Assembly: GCA_913054205.1 (NCBI GenBank)
Contig: CAJXJM010000049.1
Coordinates: 1-10,195 of the forward strand
Direction: 5' to 3'
Source of the DNA: an uncultured Rhodospirillaceae bacterium
GTDB lineage: Bacteria; Pseudomonadota; Alphaproteobacteria; Rhodospirillales; UBA2165
Length of the DNA stretch: 10,195 nt
Below are positions 8,940 to 10,195 of this stretch, in pieces (within the stretch, counting starts at the first letter, position 1; each line of letters starts with the position of its first letter). Made by a program: the position numbers and the translations under genes. The notes beneath the pieces are model-generated. The model saw only the letters and a program-made list of their open reading frames with translations, was not told where the DNA came from and searched no databases.

Positions 8940-10195
8940 TCATAAATCTATTCTCTGTCCAGATTGCAGCGAGTCCAATACGGCGAGTGTGGCGAGACTG
9001 CTCTCGATCAACTCGGTTTCATCAAGGGGTGCTGGGCCGCCTGAGGCAACCGCGTCAGTAAAAGCGGTTAGCGCAGCAACAAAACCTTTATCCTGGCCGC
9101 CCGCTGTTTTATTTGTCGTTGTGCCATTCGTTGTAATGCTCAGGCTTCGAAAATTATCGAGGTTTAGCACGGACCCGCCGGTAAAAATTTCAAATCGCTC
9201 TTTCGGAAACGCCGTATCACCCAAACTGGTATAGGCAATCGTTGCGAGACTGCCATTTTGAAAACGCAGGGTCGCCGTCACATCGTCCGCAGCGCCTTCT
9301 TGATTGCGCGCTGCATCCGCTTGCACTGAAACAATCTGGCTGCCGGCAAAATAACGGGCGAGATCGATGAAGTGACACATCTCGCCGATGATCCGCCCAC
9401 CGCCTTCTTCTCTGTTGTGGAGCCAGCTATCGCCCGGCACATTGCCGGCATTGATGCGTAGCACCATAAAGCGCGGCCCCTCAAATTTAGCGAGCGCGGC
9501 CTGGGCTTGCTGAGCCAGCGGCGCGAAGCGGCGGTTAAAGCCAATTTGAAAAAAACCATCGGAGCTTGCCCGCGCTTCCTGGACGCGCGTTATTTCTTCA
9601 GTGGTGAGCCCCAGGGGTTTCTCAACGAGTACAGATTTGCCAGCTTTTAAAGCCGCCGCGGTCAACGCCGCATGGCTATCATGACGGGTTGCAATCAGCA
9701 CAGCATTGATGTCTGCATTGTCCAGAACAGCGGCTTCATCCGTGGTTGCATGAGAAAAGCCAAATCTCTCTTGGCTATGATCGGCAGATGCGCCGCGCTT
9801 GGTTGCGATGGTATGCAGCGTGACGCCGGAGAGTTTTTTGAGTTCCGGCAGCAAAACCGCCCGGGCAAAATTACCGGCACCGATAACGCCCAAAACACAA
9901 TCAGCTGATTTTATTTTTGGCGGGATAAATTTTGCCGGCGCAGCTGAGACAGCTTCCGGATAGGTGAGCACAACGCCCATATGTGGCTCTGATTTTTCGA
10001 GCACCATTTTGAAAGCATCTTCGGCGGAACCAATATCAAAGCGGTGGCTGATCAAAGACGTAACGTCCAGGTTATGCGCCGCCGTGGGTGACATCAGCCG
10101 CAAGGCTTCACCGAGGTTTTCGGTTTCCGTCCAGCGTACAAAGCCGACCGGGTATTTAAAACCGCGGCCTTCATAATCTTCATCGTAGCGACCGG
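8940..10195 (-). CDS. Two-domain oxidoreductase: Zn-alcohol-dehydrogenase-like plus Gfo/Idh/MocA domain (5' end outside window)
   Basis: The frame is open to the right edge; 417 residues are visible before the TGA. The first 80 or so residues (GRYDEDYEGRGFKYPVGFVR, later LISHRFDIGSAEDAFKMV) match the end of a medium-chain alcohol-dehydrogenase-like domain, including the 'l.thrf....a.eAf' helix. From about residue 98 a second Rossmann fold begins: VLGVIGAGNFAR with dinucleotide-binding GAGNFA (105-110), then VEKPLG (190-195, Lys of the EKP motif), IGFNRRFAP (217-225) and GEMCHFIDLA (270-279) with the catalytic-type His. This is the Gfo/Idh/MocA layout. Such fusion proteins are about 700 residues, so about 300 lie outside. 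They are commonly found in surface-polysaccharide loci, but the substrate is unknown. A TTG at 10103 could be mistaken for a start; the homologous sequence upstream argues against it. hldE follows after 13 bp. Confidence 0.88.
   Translation of the reverse strand, partial: GRYDEDYEGRGFKYPVGFVRWTETENLGEALRLMSPTAAHNLDVTSLISHRFDIGSAEDAFKMVLEKSEPHMGVVLTYPEAVSAAPAKFIPPKIKSADCVLGVIGAGNFARAVLLPELKKLSGVTLHTIATKRGASADHSQERFGFSHATTDEAAVLDNADINAVLIATRHDSHAALTAAALKAGKSVLVEKPLGLTTEEITRVQEARASSDGFFQIGFNRRFAPLAQQAQAALAKFEGPRFMVLRINAGNVPGDSWLHNREEGGGRIIGEMCHFIDLARYFAGSQIVSVQADAARNQEGAADDVTATLRFQNGSLATIAYTSLGDTAFPKERFEIFTGGSVLNLDNFRSLSITTNGTTTNKTAGGQDKGFVAALTAFTDAVASGGPAPLDETELIESSLATLAVLDSLQSGQRIDL

Noticed and set aside
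10101..10103. TTG as start of the Gfo/Idh/MocA-type oxidoreductase
   Set aside because: The frame continues without stop to the window edge and the upstream residues match the end of a fused dehydrogenase domain, so the true start lies outside.

Overview
The window looks like a chromosomal segment of an alphaproteobacterium of moderate GC content. The evidence is the compact dnaN-recF-gyrB order typical of the replication-gene cluster near the origin in this class, the alphaproteobacterial character of RecF and GyrB, and a heptose-based LPS gene (hldE), which marks a Gram-negative cell. I cannot name the genus from sequence alone.

Left part (1-4093, + strand): the 3' end of dnaN (sliding clamp), then recF (gap repair/recombination) and gyrB (gyrase ATPase subunit). 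All three are co-oriented and closely spaced. This is a housekeeping block in which clamp, gap repair and supercoiling control are kept together. dnaA is not in the window.

Middle part (4094-7465): a small 81-residue pentapeptide-repeat protein on + with a strong ribosome binding site and an upstream TATAAT. Next, on -, comes what looks like the C-terminal relic of a TetR/AcrR-type regulator without its DNA-binding domain. A perfect palindrome follows, and then a complete class A penicillin-binding protein (glycosyltransferase plus transpeptidase) that builds peptidoglycan in the periplasm. An NADPH-dependent FMN reductase-like flavoprotein gene lies 39 bp downstream and may be co-transcribed with it.

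Right part (7466-10195, - strand, convergent with the above): a two-gene operon-like pair read right to left. First is a two-domain oxidoreductase (end of a zinc-alcohol-dehydrogenase-like domain followed by a Gfo/Idh/MocA domain), cut by the right edge. It is followed 13 bp later by hldE, the bifunctional heptose kinase/adenylyltransferase that makes ADP-heptose for the LPS inner core. This points to a surface-polysaccharide locus continuing beyond the window.

Most of the window is ordinary core genome and I see no convincing new multi-gene system. The items most worth a second look are the miniature pentapeptide protein beside gyrB, the beheaded TetR relic with a nearby palindrome upstream of the penicillin-binding protein gene, and the coupling of the two-domain oxidoreductase to hldE.
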